Origin: Polyangiaceae bacterium
GTDB lineage: Bacteria > Myxococcota_A > Polyangia > Polyangiales > Polyangiaceae
Reading direction: 5' to 3'
Assembly: GCA_016712345.1 (NCBI GenBank)
Contig: JADJRH010000001.1
Span: forward strand, 1,550,001 to 1,614,000
DNA length: 64,000 bases
Below the pieces are notes generated by a model. The model had not been told where the DNA came from. It did not search any database and saw only the letters and a list, made by a program, of their open reading frames with translations. This document shows, piece by piece, positions 53,964 through 63,900 of this stretch (positions within the stretch are counted from its first letter, which is position 1; every line of letters starts with the position of its first letter). A program made the position numbers and the translations under genes.

Positions 53964-54659
53964 CTATTCAGGTTGGCGGCCCGACAAAAGTTCTTTCATC
54001 GCTTCTGCTAAAAATCCGGGGCCCCACTTTTGAATTGCGGCAACGTGTTCTTTTACCGGATTGGTTTCAACATTGTAGGCGCGGCGTTTAAAAAACCCGC
54101 TTTCACCCCCGGCGAGGCGAATGATCTCATTGGCAACTTGAGTGGTGGACGCGTATGCAAACTTGCCCACCTGGGGGGTCACCACATCGGAATGGCCAAT
54201 CCAAAAGAGCTTTTCTTTGGCCTGGGCGCGTTTGGCAAACTCGACAAATGGGGCAATTTGAGTGTCTTTGGCCGTTTTGTCTTCGTCAAAGTCGGCATGA
54301 ATGGAGTCAATAGCTACGTACGCATCAATGGCGTTGGCATCGTCGGGGATAGCCAACATGCGTTCGGCAAATTTGTAACCCGCGCTGAACGTGGCGAGCG
54401 TTATTGTTTCATAAGGAGCGCGAGGCGCACCGTACGCGCTGAACAATTCAGGCGCGATTCTCCCGGTGGCGGGGTTTTTTAGCTTGTCGGCGAGCTTTCC
54501 ATAAGCGGAAGACAAACCGTCGGGCTTGGCGGCAACAACAATAAAATCAAAGTCACCGACCGGAGCGAGCGCTTTTTTATAAGTCGCTACAATGCTCGGG
54601 TCACCTTTTACAAAATAGATGATGTGTGCCACCCCTGCATAATCGCCGACTTCTACCAA
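53964..54659 (-). CDS. Alpha/beta-hydrolase-like hypothetical protein
   Basis: 231 residues. A possible nucleophile elbow (LATFSAGYKFAERM, consensus GxSxG not exact), an acidic AIDSIHADFDED, and an IGHSDVVTP segment suggest a hydrolase-type fold, as in proteins annotated as phage- or plasmid-borne hydrolases. Not confidently assigned. Convergent with the preceding gene, and downstream of the histidine kinase on the same strand. Confidence 0.5.
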   Translation of the reverse strand: MVEVGDYAGVAHIIYFVKGDPSIVATYKKALAPVGDFDFIVVAAKPDGLSSAYGKLADKLKNPATGRIAPELFSAYGAPRAPYETITLATFSAGYKFAERMLAIPDDANAIDAYVAIDSIHADFDEDKTAKDTQIAPFVEFAKRAQAKEKLFWIGHSDVVTPQVGKFAYASTTQVANEIIRLAGGESGFFKRRAYNVETNPVKEHVAAIQKWGPGFLAEAMKELLSGRQPE

Positions 54660-54686
54660 ACCTCAAGCGCCTTTTTCGTTTCGATA

Positions 54687-55472
54687 TTAAGCGGCGGCCA
54701 TGTCATTGGGCAGCCATAAATGAAACGAGGTGCCGCCCCGCGATCCGCTGGTGGCTGTGATTTCACCGCCGTGCGCTTCAACAATCACGCGACTTAATGC
54801 GAGACCGAGCCCGGTTCCACGCGCCTTTGCGGTGACAAGGGGCTCAAATATGCGGTCAACAATAAGTGGGTCAATGCCTTGACCGTCGTCTTCAACTTCT
54901 AAAAATGTGCTCTCTTCACCGCGCCACGCGCGCGTAATGATCGAGCCTCGACCGCGGCCCTCAAGCGCTTCAATGGCATTGAGGTAGAGGTTTGAAAAAA
55001 CGCGTTCCAGCAACACGGGGTCGCAATAGATAAACAAGTCGGCGGGTACAACGGCCACTTCAAACGTGACGTTGGTTGGCAATAGCAATGCGTGGCGCGC
55101 GCTTTCAATGAGTTTTGTTAATGGGAATGCCTCGCGTCGAACAGGTTCACCACGGGCCAGGCCCAATACACTTCCGATAACGGCGTGGGCGCGGCGAATT
55201 TCAGCGCCGACTTGGTCAAGGTGCCTCACGAGCCGCGCGCGGTCATCAATGTTGCGCTGGGCTAGAAAAAGCGCTGATTCTGCAACAGCAAGCGCATTGC
55301 GCAATTCATGAGCGACGCTGGCACCGACGGCTCCGGCGGCGGCCAATCGCGCCGATCGACGTTCGTTCTCTTCGTTATTCACGCGATGAACCTTGGCCGC
55401 GTTATGCGACAAACGAAGTGCAACGCGCAAGGAGCGTGAATGGACAAAATATAAAAGCCTCGGCGGCGCCAC
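54687..55472 (-). CDS. Sensor histidine kinase (HisKA + HATPase)
   Basis: Up to 261 residues. The phospho-acceptor motif is VGASVAHELRNALAV; the ATPase domain has N (FSNLYLNAIEALEG), G1 (DDGQGIDPL), F (RIFEPL) and G2 (GTGLGLALSRVIVEAHGG) boxes. No membrane segment or sensor domain is visible, so it is cytoplasmic and short. The upstream 20 codons overlap a strong hairpin (55457-55504), so the true start may be GTG 55382. No response regulator gene is adjacent. Confidence 0.8.
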   Translation of the reverse strand: MAPPRLLYFVHSRSLRVALRLSHNAAKVHRVNNEENERRSARLAAAGAVGASVAHELRNALAVAESALFLAQRNIDDRARLVRHLDQVGAEIRRAHAVIGSVLGLARGEPVRREAFPLTKLIESARHALLLPTNVTFEVAVVPADLFIYCDPVLLERVFSNLYLNAIEALEGRGRGSIITRAWRGEESTFLEVEDDGQGIDPLIVDRIFEPLVTAKARGTGLGLALSRVIVEAHGGEITATSGSRGGTSFHLWLPNDMAAA

Positions 55473-55504
55473 GTCCGTTTATTGGGATGTGCCGCCGCCG
55501 AGGC
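55457..55504 (-). terminator. Strong hairpin terminator (12-bp stem), minus strand
   Basis: GCCTCGGCGGCG (457-468) pairs perfectly with CGCCGCCGAGGC (493-504); on the minus strand TTTTATATTTT follows. It would end the radical SAM/transporter transcript before the histidine kinase gene. The 263 bp between it and 55768 hold no gene. Confidence 0.65.
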
Positions 55505-55767
55505 CTTTCTCAAGCCAAGGTTATGTTAAGCGCCGTTGCCGACGACCACATCATTGAGCAAAGTTAATGCCGCTCGTCTCGTGGCCTTGATCCATGGCAA
55601 AACTCGCTCAATCACCGGGTGTTTTGCGGGGTCTCAACGTCGAGGGTATGACAATCGTGTCGCGACTCGGGACGGGGTGCCAACCACGAGGTCTGAGAAG
55701 GGACGGTTTCCAGGTTCTTGGCGTAAGGCGCGGCACACCCCCACCGGTCTCCCAACAGGCTGGAGCG

Positions 55768-56568
55768 CTATTGCAACATTTGCCAAGCGAGCCGGACAAC
55801 CAATGCAACGGTCACGAGCAATACGCCCGTGCGTACAACGCGCTCGCCGCCCTTGATAGCGGCGCGGGCACCTGCAATGCCGCCGAGCATTTGAAAGAGC
55901 GCCATGGGCAATGCCCATCGAAAGTCAATTTTGCCTTCGATAGCGAATAAACACACGCTGCCAAGGTTGGACGCAAAGTTTGATACTTTGGCATTGGCGC
56001 TGGCGTCGGTGAGGTCATCGCCGAAAATGGCTGTGTGAAGGGCAATTAAAAATGTGCCTGTTCCAGGGCCGAAAAACCCGTCATACGTGCCGAGGAGCGC
56101 GCCGATCAATGCGGCGAAAACAATTGGGTGACTGCGAGCGGCCGCAATACCACCGGGCGGTTCTTCGGCAATGGGTTCGCCGATAACGGCGGACTTGGGG
56201 GGCCTTTTCTTTCGAATTAAAAAGAAAACGGCCACGCCCACAAGCAATGCGAGAACAATGGGTCGCAATGCGGTTGGTGGAATGGCCAATACGAGCTTTA
56301 CTCCTGCAAGGGAGCCCAACAATGCGGCAATAAAAGCGGGTACAGCGCGTTGTTTATGAACGCGGCCGGCGCGCGCAAATGAAACGAGTGACGCGAATGA
56401 ACCGAAAACGCTTTGGCCTTTGTTGGTGCCAAGGGCGAGCCGCACATCGGGAGTGAAGTTGAGCAATGCGGGCAACGTTAATAATCCGCCGCCGCCTGCA
56501 ATTGCGTCAACGAAGCCGGCAATAAACGCAACGACCGGCAATATCAAATACGGCAGCGTTGAGTTCAC
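55768..56568 (-). CDS. TSUP/TauE-SafE family membrane transporter
   Basis: 266 residues, about eight membrane segments. The N-terminus VAFIAGFVDAIAGGGGLLTL is the TSUP signature, with the second-half counterpart GALLGTYDGFFGPGTGTFLI. Members export or import sulfite, sulfonates or other organosulfur anions; the substrate cannot be told here. It follows the radical SAM gene by 14 bp and is likely co-transcribed. Confidence 0.88.
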   Translation of the reverse strand: MNSTLPYLILPVVAFIAGFVDAIAGGGGLLTLPALLNFTPDVRLALGTNKGQSVFGSFASLVSFARAGRVHKQRAVPAFIAALLGSLAGVKLVLAIPPTALRPIVLALLVGVAVFFLIRKKRPPKSAVIGEPIAEEPPGGIAAARSHPIVFAALIGALLGTYDGFFGPGTGTFLIALHTAIFGDDLTDASANAKVSNFASNLGSVCLFAIEGKIDFRWALPMALFQMLGGIAGARAAIKGGERVVRTGVLLVTVALVVRLAWQMLQ

Positions 56569-56582
56569 GCGTTATCAGCTCA

Positions 56583-59531
56583 TTACGTTGCGGCGGGTTG
56601 TGCGGCCTCAATGCTCGGCGAAGCGTGCCCGTCTGCGGAAGGCTGTGCCACGGGCGCCTCAATGCGGACGGGTTTTTTGATATTGGCAAGATCCAATACG
56701 TTGGTCACCTCACCTGCGAGCAGCGCAATGCGCACGGCTCGGTGACCGATATCGCCGACGAGGGCGTGTGCCACTTCAGACGCTTTTACCGAGCCTCCGC
56801 CGGTGATGTCGACGTCGACAATCACCACGGCAAGGTCGCCCGCGAGGCCGCCGAGCTTGTTTGGTTGATTGGCCAACTCGGGCGCAACGGACGCGGACCG
56901 AAGGTATTTTTTGAGATCAATGATTTTGCCAACACCGTCGATGTTGCGCCGAATTGAAAACGAAGGCGCCGCAAGAAGCTCATTACACTTTTGAGTGAGC
57001 CATGCGTACACATCAGCACCGGCACCGGCGTCTCGCAATGCCGACTTGGCCCATACCAATGCATAACGAGCACCGGTAATCATTTTTGCAATGCCGAGGT
57101 CGGTTTCGCTGAGTTGCGCCGCATCATAAAAAATGAATCCGGCGGGCGCATTTTTATTCATTTTCTCAATGAGAGCCAACAAGTCCTCGCGGCTGTAGTC
57201 GGCATTGATGCGGAGATCGACGGCTTCTGCCACTGATAACACACCGAGCGACAGCGCCGGGCTGAAGGTCATGTCGGGTTTGGGATGAAACCCTTGAGTG
57301 TACACAGCAGGGGTTTCACAGCGGCGCAGAACGCGAGGCAGTTCACGCACAATGTCCAAATGGCCGAGCAATGCCATTGGTCCGATTTTTTCAAACACAA
57401 AGCGATATCGTTTGCCGCGAGCGCTCCGAGGCGGTGCGGGCACGCGTTTCTTCTGCGCGGAAGCCGGCACTTCAGTCTCGATTGGCGAACTCTCTATTGT
57501 TAACGAAATGTCATTGGGTTCATCCGAGGGGGGCAGCGGATCGACAATCGGTTGGATCGTGGGCGCATTTTCAATGAGTGGGAGTCTCTTTTTTGCGCCG
57601 AGAGCGCCCAAGAATGTAATGCGCTCGGTGCGCATTTGCGTCATGTCGCAGGCGACACCGCAGTCATAACAAACGAGTCTGCGTTTGTCGGCTTCGGCGT
57701 CTTCAACATTGGTGTGATGTACGAAAGTGCCGGCCACTTTACCGCAGGGCGGAGAGAGGCGGCTCTGCAATGCTTTGCGATATTCTCGCGCCAAAAAGCC
57801 GTCTTCGAGCCCCACGTCAATGTGGTCCCAAGGCAGTTTGGCTGTAATGGGAAGGGTATTGATAAACTTTTCTCGCTCAATGCCAAAGTGAACGAACGCT
57901 TCTTCCCAGACATCGAGCTTCAGTCGTTCATCCCACGAGTCGAAACGCGCTCCGTTTTTCCACGCGCGCTCTAAAACATCGCAGAGCGTTCGATCGCCGC
58001 GCGCGAAGATGCACTCGAGCAGGCTCGCGTCGGCATCATGTGTACGCAACGTAACTGCACGATGGGGGCGCACCGTCTCAAGCAGGAGCTTTTGTTTGCG
58101 GCTCACTTCGCTGAGCGTGTCCATGGCCGCCCACTGAAACGGCGTGTGCGGTTTGGGCACGTGTACACTTACGCTGACCGTTACTTCGGCGCGGCCTTTG
58201 GCGGCTTTTTTTCCAACGGCGGCGGTGCGCGCGCCGGCTTCAATAATGCCTTTTACGTCGTCGTCGGTTTCGGTGGGCAAACCGATCATGAAGTAGAGCT
58301 TCATCTTGCCCCAGCCGCGTGAAAACACGCGTTCGGCAGTTTCAAGAAGCTGCTCTTCGGTGACGTTTTTGTTCACCACATCACGCATGCGTTGGGTGCC
58401 CGCTTCAGGCGCAAATGTGAGCCCCGTCGCACGCACGCGTTTGATCTCATCGAGCAGTTCGGGCTCAAGCCCGTACGCACGCAATGAAGAAACGCCGAGC
58501 GAGATTCGCTCTTCGGCGAGGCGTTGCGAAACTTTTTTAATGAGCGGCGAGATGCACGACACGTCGGCGGTGGAGAGCGCGGTGAGTGATACTTCGTCTT
58601 GTCCGCTGTTTTTTACGGCGCGGAGCACCGTTTCCACCACCTGCTCGGGATCTCGTTCGCGAACGGGGCGGTAGATCATTCCCGCTTGGCAGAAGCGGCA
58701 TCCTTCTGTGCAGCCGCGCGCGATCTCGATCGACATGCGATCAAAAATGGCTTCAGGCCCACCCGCGGGACTGTCGTCGGGAAAAGGATATTTGTTGATG
58801 TCCACCATCGATCGCTCGATGCGGCTCGGCAATCCGGGGACGAGTGGTTTGGTGACAACGGTGAGGCCGGTGTCGGGGTTGACCGCTGTTTCGTACAACG
58901 ACGGGATGTACACAGCGCCCAATTTGGCGAGAGCAATTAAACGATCGCGTCTCGAAATGCCCTGCTTTTTGAGGCGTTCCCAGGTGAGGGCAACTTCAGA
59001 ACATTTTTCTTCACCGTCGCCGATCACGAACGCATCAAAAAAAGCGGCGAGCGGTTCTGGGTGAGTGGCGGTGGGTCCACCGGCAATGACAAGCGGATCG
59101 TTTTCACCTCGATCCGCCGAACGAAGCGGAATGCGACCGAAGTGAAGCATGGTGAGAATGTTGGTGTACGTCAGTTCGTATTGAAGCGAAAAACCGACCA
59201 CCGAAAAATCGCGAAGCGGGCGCGCAGACTCAATGGAAACGAGCGGAACGTTACGCTTGGTAAGTTCGGCTTCCATGTCGGCCCAGGGTGCGTACACACG
59301 CTCGGCCAGAGTGCGCGGATCGTCGTTTAAGATCCGGTACAAGATCTTGAAGCCGAGGTGACTCATGCCGATGTCGTACACATCGGGGAAGGCCAAGCAG
59401 ACGGTGGCTTCTACGTCGTTCCAGTTTTTGACACGCGAGCCAACCTCGCCGCCCGCGTACCGTGCAGGCTTCTCGACCTGATCGAGAAATGCCGCGTACG
59501 GATGATTCGGCAGGAGGGCAGGGATTTCCAT
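56583..59531 (-). CDS. B12-binding-type radical SAM protein fused to DUF2344 (TIGR03960/TIGR03936)
   Basis: 982 residues from ATG 59531 (MEIPALLPNHPYAAFLDQVE; frame open to 59573). N-terminal region typical of the TIGR03960 family (VCLAFPDVYDIGMSHLGFKI, VGFSLQYELTYTNILTML), then the radical SAM cluster motif CTEGCRFCQ (C-x3-C-x2-C) in IEIARGCTEGCRFC. The C-terminal third carries the DUF2344 domain (GKRYRFVFEKIGPMALLGHL, RVLRRCETPAVYTQGFHPKP). The two-domain fusion is widespread in Myxococcota and other anaerobe-derived lineages; its reaction is not known to me, though a role in tRNA or ribosome modification has been suggested for relatives. Confidence 0.88.
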   Translation of the reverse strand: MEIPALLPNHPYAAFLDQVEKPARYAGGEVGSRVKNWNDVEATVCLAFPDVYDIGMSHLGFKILYRILNDDPRTLAERVYAPWADMEAELTKRNVPLVSIESARPLRDFSVVGFSLQYELTYTNILTMLHFGRIPLRSADRGENDPLVIAGGPTATHPEPLAAFFDAFVIGDGEEKCSEVALTWERLKKQGISRRDRLIALAKLGAVYIPSLYETAVNPDTGLTVVTKPLVPGLPSRIERSMVDINKYPFPDDSPAGGPEAIFDRMSIEIARGCTEGCRFCQAGMIYRPVRERDPEQVVETVLRAVKNSGQDEVSLTALSTADVSCISPLIKKVSQRLAEERISLGVSSLRAYGLEPELLDEIKRVRATGLTFAPEAGTQRMRDVVNKNVTEEQLLETAERVFSRGWGKMKLYFMIGLPTETDDDVKGIIEAGARTAAVGKKAAKGRAEVTVSVSVHVPKPHTPFQWAAMDTLSEVSRKQKLLLETVRPHRAVTLRTHDADASLLECIFARGDRTLCDVLERAWKNGARFDSWDERLKLDVWEEAFVHFGIEREKFINTLPITAKLPWDHIDVGLEDGFLAREYRKALQSRLSPPCGKVAGTFVHHTNVEDAEADKRRLVCYDCGVACDMTQMRTERITFLGALGAKKRLPLIENAPTIQPIVDPLPPSDEPNDISLTIESSPIETEVPASAQKKRVPAPPRSARGKRYRFVFEKIGPMALLGHLDIVRELPRVLRRCETPAVYTQGFHPKPDMTFSPALSLGVLSVAEAVDLRINADYSREDLLALIEKMNKNAPAGFIFYDAAQLSETDLGIAKMITGARYALVWAKSALRDAGAGADVYAWLTQKCNELLAAPSFSIRRNIDGVGKIIDLKKYLRSASVAPELANQPNKLGGLAGDLAVVIVDVDITGGGSVKASEVAHALVGDIGHRAVRIALLAGEVTNVLDLANIKKPVRIEAPVAQPSADGHASPSIEAAQPAAT

Positions 59532-59638
59532 GCGAGCGCGGTTAGCACAAGCGTGCGCCCGGCGCAGGTTCAAATCATTTGAGTAGCTTGGAAGAGCGAA
59601 AAAGCGCGCTTGCGCAAGTGTGGGGAGAGTTCGGGAGC

Positions 59639-59947
59639 TTACTGACCCTGCGGGTCAATCATATCAAAGAGGACTTGAGCGTCGGTGCGCGACGGGGCGT
59701 ATTGGCTGTTGAGAAGCTTGTCAGCCAGTTCACGCGCTTCACGGAGTTTGCCGCGCTTGATTTGGAGGTAGAAGTCTTTGCCGGCTTCACCGCCGAACAT
59801 GTTGGCCGCGCCGTCGAGGTCAACTTCCAAGTGGCTGTTCGACTCGTTGGCTTTGACGGATTTGATGTGGCCCTTGTTTTCGAAGAGCTTCTTCAGATTC
59901 TCTTCAAGCTCAATTGCCGAGCGCGGTGTCCTTCGAACGAAACCCAT
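59639..59947 (-). CDS. Hypothetical protein, 102 residues
   Basis: Starts MGFVRRTPRSAIELEENLKK; the centre SHLEVDLDGAANMFGGEAGK followed by DFYLQIKRGKLREARELADK is protein-like with no stop in frame. Soluble, mixed alpha/beta, no recognised family. It lies between the DUF885 gene and the radical SAM gene on the same strand. Confidence 0.6.
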   Translation of the reverse strand: MGFVRRTPRSAIELEENLKKLFENKGHIKSVKANESNSHLEVDLDGAANMFGGEAGKDFYLQIKRGKLREARELADKLLNSQYAPSRTDAQVLFDMIDPQGQ

Positions 59948-59999
59948 GGCAAGACCTCCAGCAAGGCACGCTACACCAAGTTCGCGTTTCGTTCACCCA

Positions 60000-61835
60000 T
60001 TACTTGCGCATTGTCGCAGCCATGATCGCGGCAATGTGACGCATGGGAGGCGAGCCGTACCCGAGGAGAGCGTCGTGATAAGCGCGTTCGGTGAAGCCGG
60101 GTTCTTTTTCGTGCTTTTCACGAAGCTTCATCATTTCTGAAAAACCATAGAAATACGTGGTGAGTTGAGCGCTCGTGAGGCGGGCGCGTCGCCATTTGCC
60201 AACCGCTTCACCGTCTTCTTGGAACGTTTCGTCTTTCATTAAAGAGAGCGCCTCTTTTTCATCCATGGTGCCCGCGTGAATGTCGTGATCTAAAACGGCA
60301 TTGGCGGACGCGCGCAAAAGCATTTTTTGGCGTTGAATGCGCACTTTGGCACCACCGTATCCATATTTGGCCATTAACCATTCACCATAAACGGCCCAAC
60401 CCTCCACGAATGGGCCGCTTTGAAATACGGCGCGGATCTTTGAAGAAAAGGTGTTGTTATGCATTAATTGCAAAAAGTGCCCGGGCATTGCTTCATGCAC
60501 GGTGAGGTCGTGCAGCATTGCTCGGTTATACTCTTTGTAATAGCTCTCCACGCGCTTTTTATCCCAATCTTTGGGCGTGGGTGATATCGCATAAAACGTT
60601 TCTTGCTTTTGCTCCAACGGCCCGGACGAATCGCAATAAGCAACCGAAATACCGCGGCGGTATTCTGGCATTTCAATAACGCGACACGGCTCTTCAGGAA
60701 CGCGAACAAGGTTGTGTTTGCGCACCGTTTCGGTTGCGCTCTTGAGCATTTCTTCAGCGTCTTTAACGATTGTTGCGTTGGTGGAGCGGTCTTTTGCGAT
60801 TTCGTCGAGAATTGTTTTAACAAACGCCTTTTTGTCTTTCAGCGTTTCAAGCTTGGGGAGCGGTTTTCCCTTCATCAGTTCGGGCCATAGCTCCTTTGAC
60901 GTTTCGACCATTTCCTCCCGCGTTTTTTCAATGAGCGCGCGAGCATTCTTCGCAACGGTGTCGATATCCACCCGGTCGTCGAGGTAATAACGAAGTTTTT
61001 TTTCAAACCGATCTCGACCCAACCGAAAATCGCCTTTGGAGCGGGGCTTGAGATCTTTTTCGAGGAATGTTTGAAAGTCTTTGAGCGCGTCGGCTGCCGC
61101 TTTTGCCGCCGCTGTCAAATCGGCTTTGAGGGCGGGCACCTTGTCAAATGACGCAAGCATGTCTTTTTCACAAAGACTCACAAGCCCCTGATTTTGGATA
61201 ATGGCCGTTTCAGTGAACACGAGCGCCGGGTTTTGAAGGCGCGCTTTGGCCACTTGAACAATTTTGGGCACACCTTTCAGGCGGCCGAGGAGGTTTTTCA
61301 TTCGCTCTTCAATGGACGCAAATTCACGCCCAATAAGCGGGTCAAGCCCGTCACCGATAAGCGATGTGTACACAACAGGACTTGAGTCGAACTCTTTCAG
61401 CTCATCTGTGGCGAACAGGACATAATTGAGTTGCGTTGTGAGAATTTCTTTATCAATGCGGTTTTGCAAAGACAGATCGGCGTCGTTGAAAGCCGACAAC
61501 TCTTTAAGTTTTGAAGCCGCAAATTCGCGATATGCGGCATCACCCTCTTTGCTTATATCGGGCCATTTCGAGTCAAACCGGTGGTCGCCGGCCTGGGTTG
61601 CCTGCGTTGGCTGCCTCTCCAAAAACTCGTCGAGAAATCGCGCCATGAAGGTTTGCAGCGCTTCATCTGCGGCCGGTTTTTTGGGTTCGGTTGTTTGAGT
61701 GGGAAGTGCGGTGGCACTGGCCATGGCAGTTGTGGAAGATGCGGGTTTGCTCGGATCGGCGGGTGCGGGCCCTTCCGGTCCGCAGGCGGCGACGGTGAAG
61801 ATCAATGCAGAGAGACAGAGGCTTTTGCGGAACAT
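60000..61835 (-). CDS. DUF885 family zinc metallopeptidase-like lipoprotein
   Basis: 611 residues from ATG 61835, chosen for its signal and lipobox (SLCLSALIFTVAAC); the frame is open to 61952. A Pro/Thr/Ala-rich linker is followed by the DUF885 domain: FMARFLDEFLERQPTQATQA, YRRGISVAYCDSSGPLEQKQ, and the metal-site-like LTVHEAMPGHFLQ, then GPFVEGWAVYGEWLM. DUF885 proteins resemble M2/M32-type peptidases with a HExxxGH-like site. It is probably exported and anchored to a membrane. Confidence 0.88.
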   Translation of the reverse strand: MFRKSLCLSALIFTVAACGPEGPAPADPSKPASSTTAMASATALPTQTTEPKKPAADEALQTFMARFLDEFLERQPTQATQAGDHRFDSKWPDISKEGDAAYREFAASKLKELSAFNDADLSLQNRIDKEILTTQLNYVLFATDELKEFDSSPVVYTSLIGDGLDPLIGREFASIEERMKNLLGRLKGVPKIVQVAKARLQNPALVFTETAIIQNQGLVSLCEKDMLASFDKVPALKADLTAAAKAAADALKDFQTFLEKDLKPRSKGDFRLGRDRFEKKLRYYLDDRVDIDTVAKNARALIEKTREEMVETSKELWPELMKGKPLPKLETLKDKKAFVKTILDEIAKDRSTNATIVKDAEEMLKSATETVRKHNLVRVPEEPCRVIEMPEYRRGISVAYCDSSGPLEQKQETFYAISPTPKDWDKKRVESYYKEYNRAMLHDLTVHEAMPGHFLQLMHNNTFSSKIRAVFQSGPFVEGWAVYGEWLMAKYGYGGAKVRIQRQKMLLRASANAVLDHDIHAGTMDEKEALSLMKDETFQEDGEAVGKWRRARLTSAQLTTYFYGFSEMMKLREKHEKEPGFTERAYHDALLGYGSPPMRHIAAIMAATMRK

Positions 61836-61950
61836 GGGCTTGACTTGAGCTTTTACTTCGACTTTGGGCGGAAAGAAACGGGTGTCGTTCGCGGGCGGTC
61901 GTGGTGTATGATTTGCGCGCTTTCCGCCGAGACGTGGAGTTTGCTCACGC

Positions 61951-63684
61951 ATGTTGCCTGTTTATTTCGGCTCGCCCGACGTTTGCCTGTTTGGTTCGTA
62001 TCACTCGCCTACCCTACCTGCGCGGCGGGTTGCGGTGCTGATTTTGAACCCATTGGGGCACGAACAAGTACACAGTTATAGAGTGTTGCGTTGTTTGGCT
62101 GAGAGTCTTGCCGACAAGGGGTTTGCAACGCTTCGATTTGACTTGGAAGGAACCGGTGATTCAAGCGGGGATGATCGGACGCCGGGCCGACTTGCGGCGT
62201 GGCAAAAGAGCATTTCGGACGCGGCGATTGAGCTGAAAAAACGATCTGGAGTAGAGCGGCTTGCAATTGTCGGCTTGAGGCTCGGCGCGCTGCTCGCGTT
62301 GCACGCGGCGCCGGCTTGTTCGGCGGAACACGCTGTTTTGTGGATGCCTGTCACAAGTGGCAAAGCTCACGGTCGAGAACTCCTCAGGCTCCACAAAATG
62401 TTAATGCCCAAGGTGCGACCTGAAAATGCACCCGCCGAAGATGAAGAAGCGCTCGGTTTTGCGCTGCGAAAAGACACCGTCAACGACCTTGCCAAGCTCG
62501 ACCCGAACACGCTCTCAGAAAAGCCGGTGACCGGTTGTTTGGTAGTGGGTGGGCATGACAACCCGGCGGAAGACAAGCTACTTGAAAAGCTGCAATCGTT
62601 GGGTGTTGTCACCGAGTATAAACACCTTCCGGGTCACCCATTTCTTGTGACCGATCCTCACAAAAACGAGGTGCCGAGTGAGGTCATTGACCATATTGCC
62701 GGGCACTTGACTTCGGTTTTTCCAGACCGGGATGGGCCGGGTCTACCCACTCAACTCGGTGGGGTGATTGAGGGTGGACCACACAGGGAAGAAGCGTGGC
62801 TTTTTGGTGAACCTTACCAACGATTTGGAATTTTGACGCGGCCGGCAACACCGTCTGACAAACCGGCGCTGGTGTTCATGAACGCCGGAAGCGTACACCA
62901 CATTGGCCCGGGGCGGGCATTTGTTCGAATGGCGCGAAAAATCGCCGACCTCGGTTATCCGGTTTTTCGTATGGATCTCTCGGGAATCGGCGAGAGTCCG
63001 GTGGCTCCCAATGCTGTCTCCAATGTTCCCTACCCTCCCAATGCAACTCTGGATGCTCAAGCGGCGATGACCGCTTTGGAGCAGGCGGGTGTTGCCAAAA
63101 AATTTATACTGACAGGGCTGTGTTCGGGGGCCGATATTGCGTTTCGTGCCGCGGTCATTGATGAGAGGGTTGTGGGTGCATGGATGATCAATCCGCAGGC
63201 GTTTTACTTCCCTTCAAGCGATGCTCTGAAGGAGTTTATGCACGCGGAGCTGCAAGCCCAATATTACAAGGGAGCAGTGTGGGATCTGGACCGGTGGAAA
63301 AAGATGTTTCGCGGCGAGACGGACGTGATGCGAATTGCCCGTATCATGCGAGGTAAGGTTGAGAGCGCGTTGAAACGAAGGCTTTCGCGCGCGCTGGGCG
63401 ATTCTCTACCCACAGCGAAAAACTCGCCTGAAGCCCGCGATGTAATAGCTGATTTGGAGCTGACAGCGAGGCGAACTCGCGATGCATTTCTACTATGCAG
63501 CGAGGATGACCCGGGGTTGGTCTACCTGCTCAACTATTTTGATAAAGGGTTGGAAAAATTGGAAGCGGTGCCGGGATTTCAGAAACAGGTAATCGCTCAC
63601 GTGGACCACACGTTTACGCCTTTATGGGCGCAGGATCTATTGAGCGATACGCTGATTGAACATCTCCGGCAAAAACATGGGTGA
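61951..63684 (+). CDS. Tandem alpha/beta-hydrolase protein
   Basis: 577 residues made of two similar hydrolase halves (about 1-260 and 285-577). First half: NPLGHEQVHSYRVLRCLAES, DLEGTGDSSG, and elbow GLRLGAL, where the nucleophile position is arginine. Second half: MNAGSVHHIGPGRAFVRMAR, DLSGIGESP, elbow GLCSGADIAFRA with a cysteine in the nucleophile position, and a C-terminal AHVDHTFTPLWA histidine. It resembles serine aminopeptidase-like proteins linked to exosortase systems, though no exosortase is nearby. The first half looks catalytically dead. Confidence 0.7.
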   Translation: MLPVYFGSPDVCLFGSYHSPTLPARRVAVLILNPLGHEQVHSYRVLRCLAESLADKGFATLRFDLEGTGDSSGDDRTPGRLAAWQKSISDAAIELKKRSGVERLAIVGLRLGALLALHAAPACSAEHAVLWMPVTSGKAHGRELLRLHKMLMPKVRPENAPAEDEEALGFALRKDTVNDLAKLDPNTLSEKPVTGCLVVGGHDNPAEDKLLEKLQSLGVVTEYKHLPGHPFLVTDPHKNEVPSEVIDHIAGHLTSVFPDRDGPGLPTQLGGVIEGGPHREEAWLFGEPYQRFGILTRPATPSDKPALVFMNAGSVHHIGPGRAFVRMARKIADLGYPVFRMDLSGIGESPVAPNAVSNVPYPPNATLDAQAAMTALEQAGVAKKFILTGLCSGADIAFRAAVIDERVVGAWMINPQAFYFPSSDALKEFMHAELQAQYYKGAVWDLDRWKKMFRGETDVMRIARIMRGKVESALKRRLSRALGDSLPTAKNSPEARDVIADLELTARRTRDAFLLCSEDDPGLVYLLNYFDKGLEKLEAVPGFQKQVIAHVDHTFTPLWAQDLLSDTLIEHLRQKHG

Positions 63685-63687
63685 CTT

Positions 63688-63900
63688 TAGGTGGCTGGTG
63701 TTTTTCTACTGCGCGCCCCGCTGACGCGTCCTCGCTGCGCTTCCGGTGCTCAAATACACAGAGTATGTTCCGCTCCGGTGACCTTCGTGCCACGCAACCT
63801 CCGGTCGCGTTGCACTCGGTGTGCTTCGCACTTTCGTGCTCTCGCAACTCGCTCGGACGCGTGATCGGGGCTGCTCGTTACGAAAAACACCAGCCACCTA
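63688..63900. mobile_element. MITE-like element with perfect 18-bp terminal inverted repeats
   Basis: TAGGTGGCTGGTGTTTTT (63688-63705) is repeated exactly in inverted form at 63883-63900. The ends continue to show imperfect symmetry inside (both carry a GACGCGTCC/ATCACGCGTCC-like block). The element is 213 bp, encodes nothing evident, and lies between a stop codon (63682-63684) and a gene whose stop it supplies. A folded palindromic transcript would be expected. Size and structure fit a MITE or REP/BIME-type repeat. Confidence 0.65.

Noticed and set aside
55594..55950. Plus-strand frame of 118 codons overlapping the TSUP gene
   Set aside because: Overlaps a well-supported minus-strand gene and has no domain or ribosome site.
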